Position numbers and translations under genes: made by a program
Notes under the pieces: generated by a model
What the model saw: only the letters and a program-made list of their open reading frames with translations
The model's database searches: none
Told to the model about the DNA's origin: nothing
Source of the DNA: GCA-2699445 sp032127075
GTDB lineage: Bacteria; Actinomycetota; Actinomycetes; S36-B12; GCA-2699445
Reading direction: 5' to 3'
Assembly (NCBI GenBank): GCA_032127075.1
Contig: JAQAZZ010000130.1
Coordinates: 1 to 13,913, forward strand
Length of the DNA: 13,913 bases
Shown here: positions 7,083 to 13,201 of the stretch, piece after piece
Layout of the letters: each line of letters begins with the position of its first letter
Position numbering within the stretch: position 1 is the first letter of the stretch

Positions 7083-8687
7083 TCATCCGCGGGGGCGTTT
7101 GCCCTTGTCCGGACCCGTGGTCCCGGGGGTGCTGCTGGGTGCGGGCAGCGGCGAAGCGGCCTGTCCGACCGTCGGCGACGGCGAGTAGACGTCTTCTGGG
7201 TCCGGTTCCATCGGGGGGTCCAGCGGTGACACCGACATCGCCGGCCACGGCGGCGGGACGAAGTCGAGGGTGACCTTCTGCCCGGCGAACGCCTTGGCGG
7301 CCGAATCACGCCCCGGGTACTGCCCTTTGCGGGCCCAAAGGTCCAGTTGGATGATCACGCCGATGAGGGTTCGTGCCTCGAAGTTGCAGCCACCCGCGCC
7401 TTCGGTCGCGGGCCGGTCGGCGGAGTAGCTGCCGGGGGGAACCACAAAAGCATTGACGAGGTTGGCCCGTATCTCAGGCCCCAGGGTCCCGACCCTTTCC
7501 CGGTACCAGGACTCGTTCTGCACGATCTGGTACGGATCAGACGTGTTGTGCAGCGTCAGCACGGGGCTCTTGATGTCTCCCACCAACTCCCCCTGCGCGG
7601 CCAACGCCCGCTCCGCTTCCGGGTCCGACTCGACGCGCTCCCCGTCGAGCAGCTTCCGGTAGAGGCGCTGGACCGATCCGCGCGAGACCGCATCGATCTG
7701 CTGGCGGCGCTGATCGTCGATTCGCTGCTCGTAGTCCGTGCCGGAGTTGCCCGACGGGTTCCCGCCCACGACCTGCTCGACCAGGTGGCGCTGGGTGGTG
7801 TTCTGGTCCAGCAGGTGGGCCAGCCCGGCTACCGCCGCGTCCACCTGGCTGGCGAGGTTGTTCCCGGGCTCCACCTGGGTCTGCAGCGGCAGGCCGACCA
7901 ACGAGGCGAGGAACAGGATCTGCGCCTGTCCCTTGGCGCCGCGTGCCGCCGCTTTGCGCAGAGCTCCCACCGCGGAGTCCCTTTCCCGGATCGCGTCCTC
8001 CATCGACGCGAACCCGACGATGGTGAGTTCAGGGTCCAGGAGTTCCCGAACGGCGAACCCGGCGTCGAGGGCGAGTGCGAAACTGGGCACGGGTCCGCTC
8101 ATGGGCGCGCACAGCGCCGCAGCCCCGGTCACCCACTCCGGATGCAGCTCGGCAAGCCGCACGCTGCTCAGCCCGCCGATGGACTCCCCCCAGGCATATA
8201 CGCGGCTGGGGCTGCCGATGTTCTCCACGAAGTACTGATGGAGCTCCTCGGCGGCCACGATCTGAGAGCGCACCGACCAACCGCTTCTGCCGGTGGCTGC
8301 GCCGGCGACCGCGTATCCCGCCTGAAGCATCACATCGGCGATGGTGTTGTCCCCCTCCCCCCACCGCGGGGCCGGCTCCGGGCCGTCCGGGTTGGGGTCC
8401 GGCGGGCGGCTGGGTTCAGCCTGGTCGCCGTCGGCCTGCGGGCTGGGCAGACCGGGAACCGGCGGAACCGACATCCGAAGGCCGTGTGAGAACACGGCGA
8501 GCGTGCCGCCCCAATCGTCGGGCAGCAGGATCTCGAAGTCGGCCCCGCTGGGCAGGACGCCCGAGCACTCGGTCTGGCTGCACGGCACGAACTCCACGTC
8601 GGCGTCGCTGTCGGCGGCCGAGTTGCCGGAGCATCCGGCCAGGGCCACGATTCCGGCCACGGCTATCGCCGTGCCGATTCGTCGCAT
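7083..8687 (-). CDS. Lipoprotein of the alpha/beta-hydrolase fold, apparently lacking the catalytic His
   Basis: A 534-residue exported lipoprotein. MRR, a hydrophobic stretch and the lipobox LAGC (Cys19) predict lipidation and anchoring outside the membrane. The mature part resembles secreted alpha/beta hydrolases: oxyanion-type FSHG (66-69), nucleophile elbow GESIG (167-171, Ser169), and Asp384 in the strand-loop TLHNTSDP (378-385). Related hydrolases usually have GHCxF for the catalytic His; here the equivalent reads GGCNF (432-436), and no other His follows His380, so activity is doubtful. A Pro-rich insertion (75-107) follows the first strand, and a Pro/Ser/Thr-rich tail (478-534) ends the protein, perhaps spanning the cell wall. 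The start ATG 8687 lies 77 nt after the polA stop and has no Shine-Dalgarno, but a TGTAAT box lies 10 nt upstream. The substrate is unknown; a binding or scaffolding role is possible. Confidence 0.85.
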   Translation of the reverse strand: MRRIGTAIAVAGIVALAGCSGNSAADSDADVEFVPCSQTECSGVLPSGADFEILLPDDWGGTLAVFSHGLRMSVPPVPGLPSPQADGDQAEPSRPPDPNPDGPEPAPRWGEGDNTIADVMLQAGYAVAGAATGRSGWSVRSQIVAAEELHQYFVENIGSPSRVYAWGESIGGLSSVRLAELHPEWVTGAAALCAPMSGPVPSFALALDAGFAVRELLDPELTIVGFASMEDAIRERDSAVGALRKAAARGAKGQAQILFLASLVGLPLQTQVEPGNNLASQVDAAVAGLAHLLDQNTTQRHLVEQVVGGNPSGNSGTDYEQRIDDQRRQQIDAVSRGSVQRLYRKLLDGERVESDPEAERALAAQGELVGDIKSPVLTLHNTSDPYQIVQNESWYRERVGTLGPEIRANLVNAFVVPPGSYSADRPATEGAGGCNFEARTLIGVIIQLDLWARKGQYPGRDSAAKAFAGQKVTLDFVPPPWPAMSVSPLDPPMEPDPEDVYSPSPTVGQAASPLPAPSSTPGTTGPDKGKRPRG

Positions 8688-8697
8688 ACGCGGCAGG

Positions 8698-8703
8698 ATT
8701 ACA
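8698..8703 (-). promoter_or_regulatory. Possible -10 element (TGTAAT) for the lipoprotein gene
   Basis: TGTAAT differs from TATAAT at one position and ends 10 nt before ATG 8687, so the mRNA would have a leader of only a few bases. No clear -35 is seen. The gene has no Shine-Dalgarno, which suits a nearly leaderless message. Read-through from polA, 77 nt upstream, is the alternative. Confidence 0.3.
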
Positions 8704-8764
8704 CAGGCGGGCAGCCGCGCGAAACGGCATCGCGGTATCCGTGACCGTATGGTGACGATCCAGA

Positions 8765-11428
8765 TCAGTGGGCCGCGGTGTCCCAGTTGCGTCCCCAGCC
8801 GCTGCTGACGGCGAGCGGCACCGCGAGGGGTACCGCATCGGCCATGCCCTCAGCGACCAGCCCTGCCACCTCATCCCGCTCCTCGGCCACAACCTCGAGG
8901 ACGAGTTCGTCATGCACCTGCAGCAGCATGCGGCTGCGTAGGCCGCGCTGACGCAACCCGTCGGCCACGCGCAGCATGGCCACTTTGATGACGTCGGCGG
9001 CCGAGCCCTGGATCGGTGCGTTGAGCGCCATCCGTTCCGCCATCTCGCGGCGCTGCCTGTTGTCGCTGGTGAGATCCGGCAGGTAGCGGCGCCTGCCGAG
9101 GATCGTTTCCGTGTATCCCGTCATCCGCGCCCGTTCCACAACTTCCTGCAGGAAGTCTCGGATGCCCCCGAAACGGGCGAAATAGTCCGCCATCAGCGCC
9201 TTCGCCTCATCGGTGCCCACACCCAGCTGCGCGCTCAGCCCATAGGCCGACAACCCGTACGCCAGCCCATAGGACATCGCCTTGATCCGGCGGCGCAACT
9301 CGGCGTCGATGCTCTCCTGCGGCAGATCGAACACCTTCGCGGCCATTGTTGTGTGCAGATCCTCGCCGGTCCGGAACGCCTCGATCAACCCAGCGTCGCC
9401 GGACATGTGGGCCATGATCCGCATCTCGATCTGGGAGTAGTCCGCGGTGAGGAGCCACTCGTAGCCCGGGCCCACCACGAAGCCGGCGCGGATCTGCCGC
9501 CCGGCTTCGGTCCGGATCGGGATGTTCTGCAGGTTGGGGTCCTGGCTGGACAGGCGCCCGGTGGCGGCCACTGTCTGGTTGAAGGTGGTGTGGATGCGCG
9601 AGTGATCGTCTGCCAGCGGGATCAGCCCGGCGACGGTCTGCCGCAGCCGGCTGACGTCGCGCCAGCGGAGCAAGCACTCCAGAAGCGGGTCCTCGGTCTT
9701 GGCGTAGAGGGACTGCAGCGCGTCGGCGTCGGTGGTGTAGCCGGTCTTGATCCGCTTGGTCTTCGGCAGAGCCCGCTCCACGAACAGAATCTCCTGCAGC
9801 TGCTTGGGGCTGCCGAGGTTGAACGAGTGGCCCGCAAGGTGGTGCGCCTCGGCCTCGGCCTCCCGAACCCGGACGGCGAACGTCTCCGCCAGGGAACGCA
9901 GATGGGGCAGGTCCACGGCAATACCGGCGATCTCCATGTCGGCCAAGACGAACGACAAGGGCTGTTCCACGTCCCGCAGCAGGCCCAGCCCGTCGCGGTC
10001 CGCCAACTTCTCCTCCAGCGCCAGCGCGAGTTCCCGCACAGCCTCCGCCTGCACACCGAGCCGATCGGCATCGCCGGAATCCATCGAACCCAGTGACAAC
10101 TGCTCCTGGTCGCCGGAATCCGCGGCCAGATCCCGACCCAGGAACCTGGCCGCGAGATCGGCGAGGTCGAAGGAGCGTTGCCCGGGCAGCGCCAGGTAGG
10201 CGGCAAGTGCGGTGTCCACCAGCAACCCCCGCAACTGCCAACCGCGTGCCGCCATCGCCAGCATCGGACCCTTGGCGTCATGCAGGTACTTGCCTCGGTC
10301 CGGGTCGGCCAGCCACGCGGCCATCGCGGCCTCGTCGGCCGGGGTGGCCGCCGTGAGGTCCAACCAGCCCACGGCACCGTCGGCCGCCAGCGCCACCGAC
10401 CACAGGTCGCCGGCACCGCGCCCCCAGTCGCCGGCGAACACCACACCCATGGGGGACGCGCCGTGTTCGGCCAACCATCCAGCGGCGCCATCGGGTGCGA
10501 TGACAACAACGTCGGCCTCGATCTCGCCCGCGGCGGCGCCGACATCGTCCTCCAAGGTGTCGAACAGTCGATCGCGCAGCACTCGGAATTGCAGCGCGTC
10601 GAAAACCTCGTGCACCCGGCTGCGGTCTATGGGTGCCCGCTGGAGTTCGGTGACCGCCACGGGCAGATCGAGGTCCCGCACCAAACCGTTGATCTGCCGG
10701 TTCATGAGCACCTGTGGCAGATGCTCCCGCAGCGCCTCACCCTTCTTGCCGGCGATCTCGTCGGCGTGATCGACCAGCGCCGCCAGCGAACCGTACTGGT
10801 TGAGCCACTTGGAGGCGTAGCCAGGCCCTACGCCCGGCACGCCCGGAAGGTTGTCGGACGTCTCACCCACGATGGCAGCGAGATCGGGGTACGACTGCGG
10901 TCCGACCTTGTACTTGGCCGCGACGGCCTCCGGTGTCATCCGTGCGAGGTCGGACACCCCCTTGCGTGGATACAGGACCGTGACATTGTCGTCGACCAGT
11001 TGGAGCACATCCCGGTCGCCGGACAGCACCAGCACCTCCATCCCGGCCTCCTCGCCCGCGGTTGCCAGAGTGGCCATGATGTCGTCCGCCTCGTATCCGG
11101 GCAGTCGCACGCTGGTGATCCCCATGGCGTCCAGGACTTCGGCGATGAAGTCCACCTGGGGGGCGAACTCCGCGGGCGAGGCAGATCTGTTGGCCTTGTA
11201 CTGCGGATACGTCTCGCTGCGAAACGTCTGCCGCGACACGTCGAAGGCGACGGCGACGTGGGTCGGCTTCTCGTCCCGCAGTGTGTTGATGAGCATGGCG
11301 GTGAACCCGTACACGGCGTTCGTCGGCTGCCCGGTAGTGGTGGCGAAGTTCTCCACCGGCAGCGCATAGAACGCGCGGTAGGCGAGCGAATGGCCGTCCA
11401 GCAGAAGAAGGCGCGGTGTGTCAGACAT
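8765..11428 (-). CDS. polA: DNA polymerase I
   Basis: Pol I (887 aa) fills gaps in excision repair and removes Okazaki primers. The N-terminal 5'-3' exonuclease (about 1-295) has LLLLDGHSLAYRAF, AFDVSRQTFR, GYEADD (111-116), SGDRD (136-140) and a helix-hairpin-helix near GETSDNLPGVPGVG (188-201). The middle domain (about 300-480) lacks the DxE motif of a working 3'-5' exonuclease, so there is probably no proofreading. The polymerase domain has motif A DYSQIEMR (663-670), motif B with R712, K716, Y720 and Y724, and motif C VHDE (838-841). Tyr720 replaces the Phe762 of E. coli, as in mycobacterial Pol I. The start is ATG 11428 (MSDTPRLLLLDGHS); the frame remains open further upstream, but that stretch is antisense to the thioesterase gene. 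TAGGCT lies 8 nt before the ATG, so the mRNA may be leaderless. Confidence 0.98.
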   Translation of the reverse strand: MSDTPRLLLLDGHSLAYRAFYALPVENFATTTGQPTNAVYGFTAMLINTLRDEKPTHVAVAFDVSRQTFRSETYPQYKANRSASPAEFAPQVDFIAEVLDAMGITSVRLPGYEADDIMATLATAGEEAGMEVLVLSGDRDVLQLVDDNVTVLYPRKGVSDLARMTPEAVAAKYKVGPQSYPDLAAIVGETSDNLPGVPGVGPGYASKWLNQYGSLAALVDHADEIAGKKGEALREHLPQVLMNRQINGLVRDLDLPVAVTELQRAPIDRSRVHEVFDALQFRVLRDRLFDTLEDDVGAAAGEIEADVVVIAPDGAAGWLAEHGASPMGVVFAGDWGRGAGDLWSVALAADGAVGWLDLTAATPADEAAMAAWLADPDRGKYLHDAKGPMLAMAARGWQLRGLLVDTALAAYLALPGQRSFDLADLAARFLGRDLAADSGDQEQLSLGSMDSGDADRLGVQAEAVRELALALEEKLADRDGLGLLRDVEQPLSFVLADMEIAGIAVDLPHLRSLAETFAVRVREAEAEAHHLAGHSFNLGSPKQLQEILFVERALPKTKRIKTGYTTDADALQSLYAKTEDPLLECLLRWRDVSRLRQTVAGLIPLADDHSRIHTTFNQTVAATGRLSSQDPNLQNIPIRTEAGRQIRAGFVVGPGYEWLLTADYSQIEMRIMAHMSGDAGLIEAFRTGEDLHTTMAAKVFDLPQESIDAELRRRIKAMSYGLAYGLSAYGLSAQLGVGTDEAKALMADYFARFGGIRDFLQEVVERARMTGYTETILGRRRYLPDLTSDNRQRREMAERMALNAPIQGSAADVIKVAMLRVADGLRQRGLRSRMLLQVHDELVLEVVAEERDEVAGLVAEGMADAVPLAVPLAVSSGWGRNWDTAAH

Positions 11429-11436
11429 CGACCTAG

Positions 11437-11442
11437 AGCCTA
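11437..11442 (-). promoter_or_regulatory. polA -10 element (TAGGCT)
   Basis: TAGGCT on the minus strand ends 8 nt before the polA ATG at 11428. It is the mirror image of the TAGGCT box of the divergent thioesterase gene: AGCCTAT at 11437-11443 and ATAGGCT at 11473-11479 form a 7-bp inverted repeat. No good -35 is seen. Confidence 0.45.
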
Positions 11443-11445
11443 TGC

Positions 11446-11460
11446 ACTGCCTCCGGCAGT
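11446..11460. promoter_or_regulatory. Operator-like dyad ACTGCC-TCC-GGCAGT in the polA/thioesterase divergent promoter
   Basis: A perfect 6-bp inverted repeat with a 3-bp spacer lies between the two outward-facing TAGGCT boxes. It covers the expected -35 site of the thioesterase promoter and the -10/-35 spacer of the polA promoter, so one bound regulator could affect both genes. It does not match the LexA box forms I know from actinobacteria. Confidence 0.4.
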
Positions 11461-11473
11461 CCGACGCCGGGGA

Positions 11474-11479
11474 TAGGCT
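11474..11479 (+). promoter_or_regulatory. Thioesterase gene -10 element (TAGGCT)
   Basis: TAGGCT ends 7 nt before the A of the ATG at 11487, the spacing expected if transcription starts on that A. It is the mirror-image partner of the polA box at 11437-11442. Confidence 0.45.
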
Positions 11480-11498
11480 GCCGTAGATGGAGGCGACG

Positions 11499-11924
11499 AT
11501 GTCGGGTATCCAAGGGCCGGACCCAGAGCACGTCCTGGCAGCCATAGGCGCGAACATGGGCGAACTTGCCGACGCCATGCGGATCACGGTCACCTCGGCC
11601 AGCGCGGACGAACTGCTGGCGGACATGCCCGTCGCGGGGAACCGGCAGCCTTTCGGGCTGTTGCACGGCGGGGCGAACGCTGTACTTGCCGAGACGGCCG
11701 GGTCGATCATGGCCGGTCTGCTGGCCCCCGACCACACCTATCCGGTGGGGATCGAACTGTCGTGCACCCACCATCGGGCGGCGCGCTCCGGCACCGTGCA
11801 CGCAGCCTGCCGCCCGATCCACGTGGGCCGCACGCTCGCGTCGATGACCATCAGCATCACCGACGACGACGGGCGGTTGTGCTGCACCGCACGGCTGACG
11901 TGCCTGTACCGCAAGGCGGGGTGA
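11499..11924 (+). CDS. Hotdog-fold acyl-CoA thioesterase of the PaaI/YdiI (MenI-like) type
   Basis: A 141-residue single-domain hotdog thioesterase that hydrolyses an acyl- or aroyl-CoA. QPFGLLHGGANAVLAETAGS (50-69) carries the family's HGG (56-58) and catalytic Glu65; IELSCTHHRAARSG, CRPIHVGR and GRLCCTARLT complete a pattern very like E. coli YdiI, which cleaves 1,4-dihydroxy-2-naphthoyl-CoA in menaquinone synthesis. That substrate is inferred, since close paralogues act on other aromatic acyl-CoAs. ATG 11499 is chosen because GGAGG lies 5 nt upstream; ATG 11487, four codons earlier and exactly at the predicted transcription start, would add MEAT if a leaderless mRNA is used. The gene is the only one on the plus strand, divergent from polA (58-70 bp apart) and convergent with the HAD phosphatase. 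Its last codons form one arm of a 12-bp inverted repeat. Confidence 0.9.
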   Translation: MSGIQGPDPEHVLAAIGANMGELADAMRITVTSASADELLADMPVAGNRQPFGLLHGGANAVLAETAGSIMAGLLAPDHTYPVGIELSCTHHRAARSGTVHAACRPIHVGRTLASMTISITDDDGRLCCTARLTCLYRKAG

Positions 11925-11953
11925 TCCGCCCGAGGGTTCAGCCCGCCTTGCGG
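11909..11953. terminator. Bidirectional terminator-like inverted repeat between convergent genes
   Basis: The arms CCGCAAGGCGGG (11909-11920) and CCCGCCTTGCGG (11942-11953) are a perfect 12-bp match with a 21-nt loop. The left arm is the end of the thioesterase coding sequence (Arg-Lys-Ala-Gly) and the stop codon is in the loop. It is placed to end transcription of the thioesterase and to stop read-through from the HAD gene, which ends at 12051. There is no T-tract, as is common in GC-rich actinobacteria. The rest of the gap (11954-12050) shows only short weak stems. Confidence 0.6.
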
Positions 11954-12050
11954 AGAGGGCATGGCTCCTCGTTCCATAGCCCCCCTGACTTCTGTTGTGT
12001 TCCCGGTCGGTCTGCCCGGTGCCGTCGGAACCCCTTGCGGAAGCCCGGAG

Positions 12051-13091
12051 TCATCCGGCTGCCCGTAGCCTGCGGTCTGCTTCCCGTGCTGCCCGCTCCA
12101 GATTCACCGGGGGCTGCGCGGACCGCCACACGAGGTGTGCCGCCGCCCACAGCCCCGCGACGGGGTCACCGCCACCAATGCTGAGGGCTCCCTCGGATAT
12201 CTCGGCGCGGGCGTCGGAGCAGACCGCAACCCGCCCGCCCCCGGCGCTGTCGCCCTCTTCGACGAGCAACGGCGGTGCCAGCACTCCGCGCAGGTCCCAA
12301 CTGATGCTGGTGGGCCGCATCTTCGGCGGCGCCGCCCAAAGGTCCAGGGCCCGGGTGACACCGGTCAGCACCAGCAACGAGGGCATCCCGGCTGCGGCCG
12401 CACCCTGTATGTCGGTGTCCAGCCGGTCGCCCACCACCAGCGGCGCCGCCGCCGACAGCCGTCGCGCCGCGGAGTGCAGGATCGCCGGGAACGGCTTGCC
12501 GGCGACCTGCGGCTGGCGCCCGGTGGCAGCCGACACCGCATCGACCAGCGTGCCGTTGCCCGGAGCGAGACCGCCCTCGACCGGAATCGTGCGATCGGTG
12601 TTGGTCGCCACCCACGGCACCCCCGAGGCCACGGCGAACGACGCGCGCGCGAGGGCTTCCCACCCAACCTGCCTGCCGAACCCCTGCATGACCGCATCGA
12701 CACGGTCGCCGGTAGAGCCAACCGGGCGGTTGACCGCATCTATCACGGCGAACCCGCGCTCCCGAAGCGCCGCGGACACCCCCTCGCCGCCGACGGCGAG
12801 GACTGTCGAGCCGGCGGGCAACTGGTCGGCGAGCAGCCCTGCCCCCGCCTGCGCCGACGTCAGCACTTCCCCCGGTGTGGCCGGCAGGCCCAGCGCGACG
12901 AGATGGTCCGCGACGTCGCGCGGGGTGCGCGACGCGTTGTTGGTGACGTAGCAGCTGCCCTTGCCGGCGCGTGCGGCCGCCGCGATCACCTCCGCAGCGT
13001 TGGGCACGGCATGCTGACCCACATACACCACACCGTCGAGGTCCAGCAGCAGGGCGTCGCAACTGTCCAGCAGCGTCGGGTCGTCGGACAT
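12051..13091 (-). CDS. HAD-IIA family phosphatase (Rv1692-like, probable glycerol-3-phosphate phosphatase)
   Basis: A 346-residue HAD phosphatase of subclass IIA (NagD/PGP type). Motif I is LLLDLDGVVY (14-23; nucleophile Asp17, acid/base Asp19), motif II VTNNAS (49-54), motif III Lys199 in AGKPFPAILHSA, and motif IV VGDRLDTDIQGA (220-231; Asp222, Asp227 for Mg2+). The cap lies between motifs II and III, as is typical for IIA. About 90 further residues (255-346) follow the catalytic core. M. tuberculosis Rv1692, characterised as a D-glycerol-3-phosphate phosphatase in membrane glycerophospholipid recycling, is of similar length and arrangement, so the same role is likely but not proven. In many actinobacteria this gene precedes tlyA, nadK and recN; none of these is in the window. 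ATG 13091 gives MSDDPTLLDS and has no Shine-Dalgarno. AACGAT, 6 nt upstream, is a poor -10 candidate. Confidence 0.92.
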   Translation of the reverse strand: MSDDPTLLDSCDALLLDLDGVVYVGQHAVPNAAEVIAAAARAGKGSCYVTNNASRTPRDVADHLVALGLPATPGEVLTSAQAGAGLLADQLPAGSTVLAVGGEGVSAALRERGFAVIDAVNRPVGSTGDRVDAVMQGFGRQVGWEALARASFAVASGVPWVATNTDRTIPVEGGLAPGNGTLVDAVSAATGRQPQVAGKPFPAILHSAARRLSAAAPLVVGDRLDTDIQGAAAAGMPSLLVLTGVTRALDLWAAPPKMRPTSISWDLRGVLAPPLLVEEGDSAGGGRVAVCSDARAEISEGALSIGGGDPVAGLWAAAHLVWRSAQPPVNLERAAREADRRLRAAG

Positions 13092-13134
13092 ACCGGGATC
13101 GTTGCACGCGACGGGTGACCTCCGCCAAACGTGC

Positions 13135-13167
13135 GCGAGACCGACGGCCCCATGGCGTGGGTCTCGC
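13135..13167 (-). terminator. Hairpin downstream of the PKD/Fn3 protein gene (distal)
   Basis: The arms GCGAGACC (13135-13142) and GGTCTCGC (13160-13167) form a perfect 8-bp stem with a 17-nt loop. On the minus strand it lies about 34 nt past the stop codon of the surface-protein gene, and a short TTT occurs 6 nt after the stem. It probably ends that transcript before the HAD gene at 13091. Confidence 0.5.
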
Positions 13168-13176
13168 AGACGGGCC

Positions 13177-13201
13177 GCCGGCGGACGTCCCGGACGCCGG
13201 C
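13177..13201 (-). terminator. Hairpin at the stop codon of the PKD/Fn3 protein gene (proximal)
   Basis: GCCGGCG (13177-13183) and CGCCGGC (13195-13201) pair perfectly over 7 bp with an 11-nt loop that itself contains GTCCCGGAC. The stem begins at the last base of the TAG stop. With the next hairpin it forms a tandem pair that may act as a double terminator or protect the mRNA 3' end. Confidence 0.4.

Noticed and set aside
5996..7273. A plus-strand open frame opposite rpsA and its promoter
   Set aside because: The composition (Asp, Leu, Val, Gln, His rich) is that of an antisense shadow, and it runs through the rpsA promoter region.
10178..11476. A plus-strand open frame opposite the 5' half of polA
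   Set aside because: It is antisense to well-conserved polymerase I codons and has no domain or ribosome binding site.
11429..11737. Upstream extension of the polA frame
   Set aside because: Conserved PolA begins at MSDTPRLLLLDGHS; the extension is antisense to the thioesterase gene.
12166..13128. Long alternative frame on the minus strand inside the HAD gene
   Set aside because: It is an Arg/Gly-rich out-of-frame reading; the HAD frame contains all four catalytic motifs.
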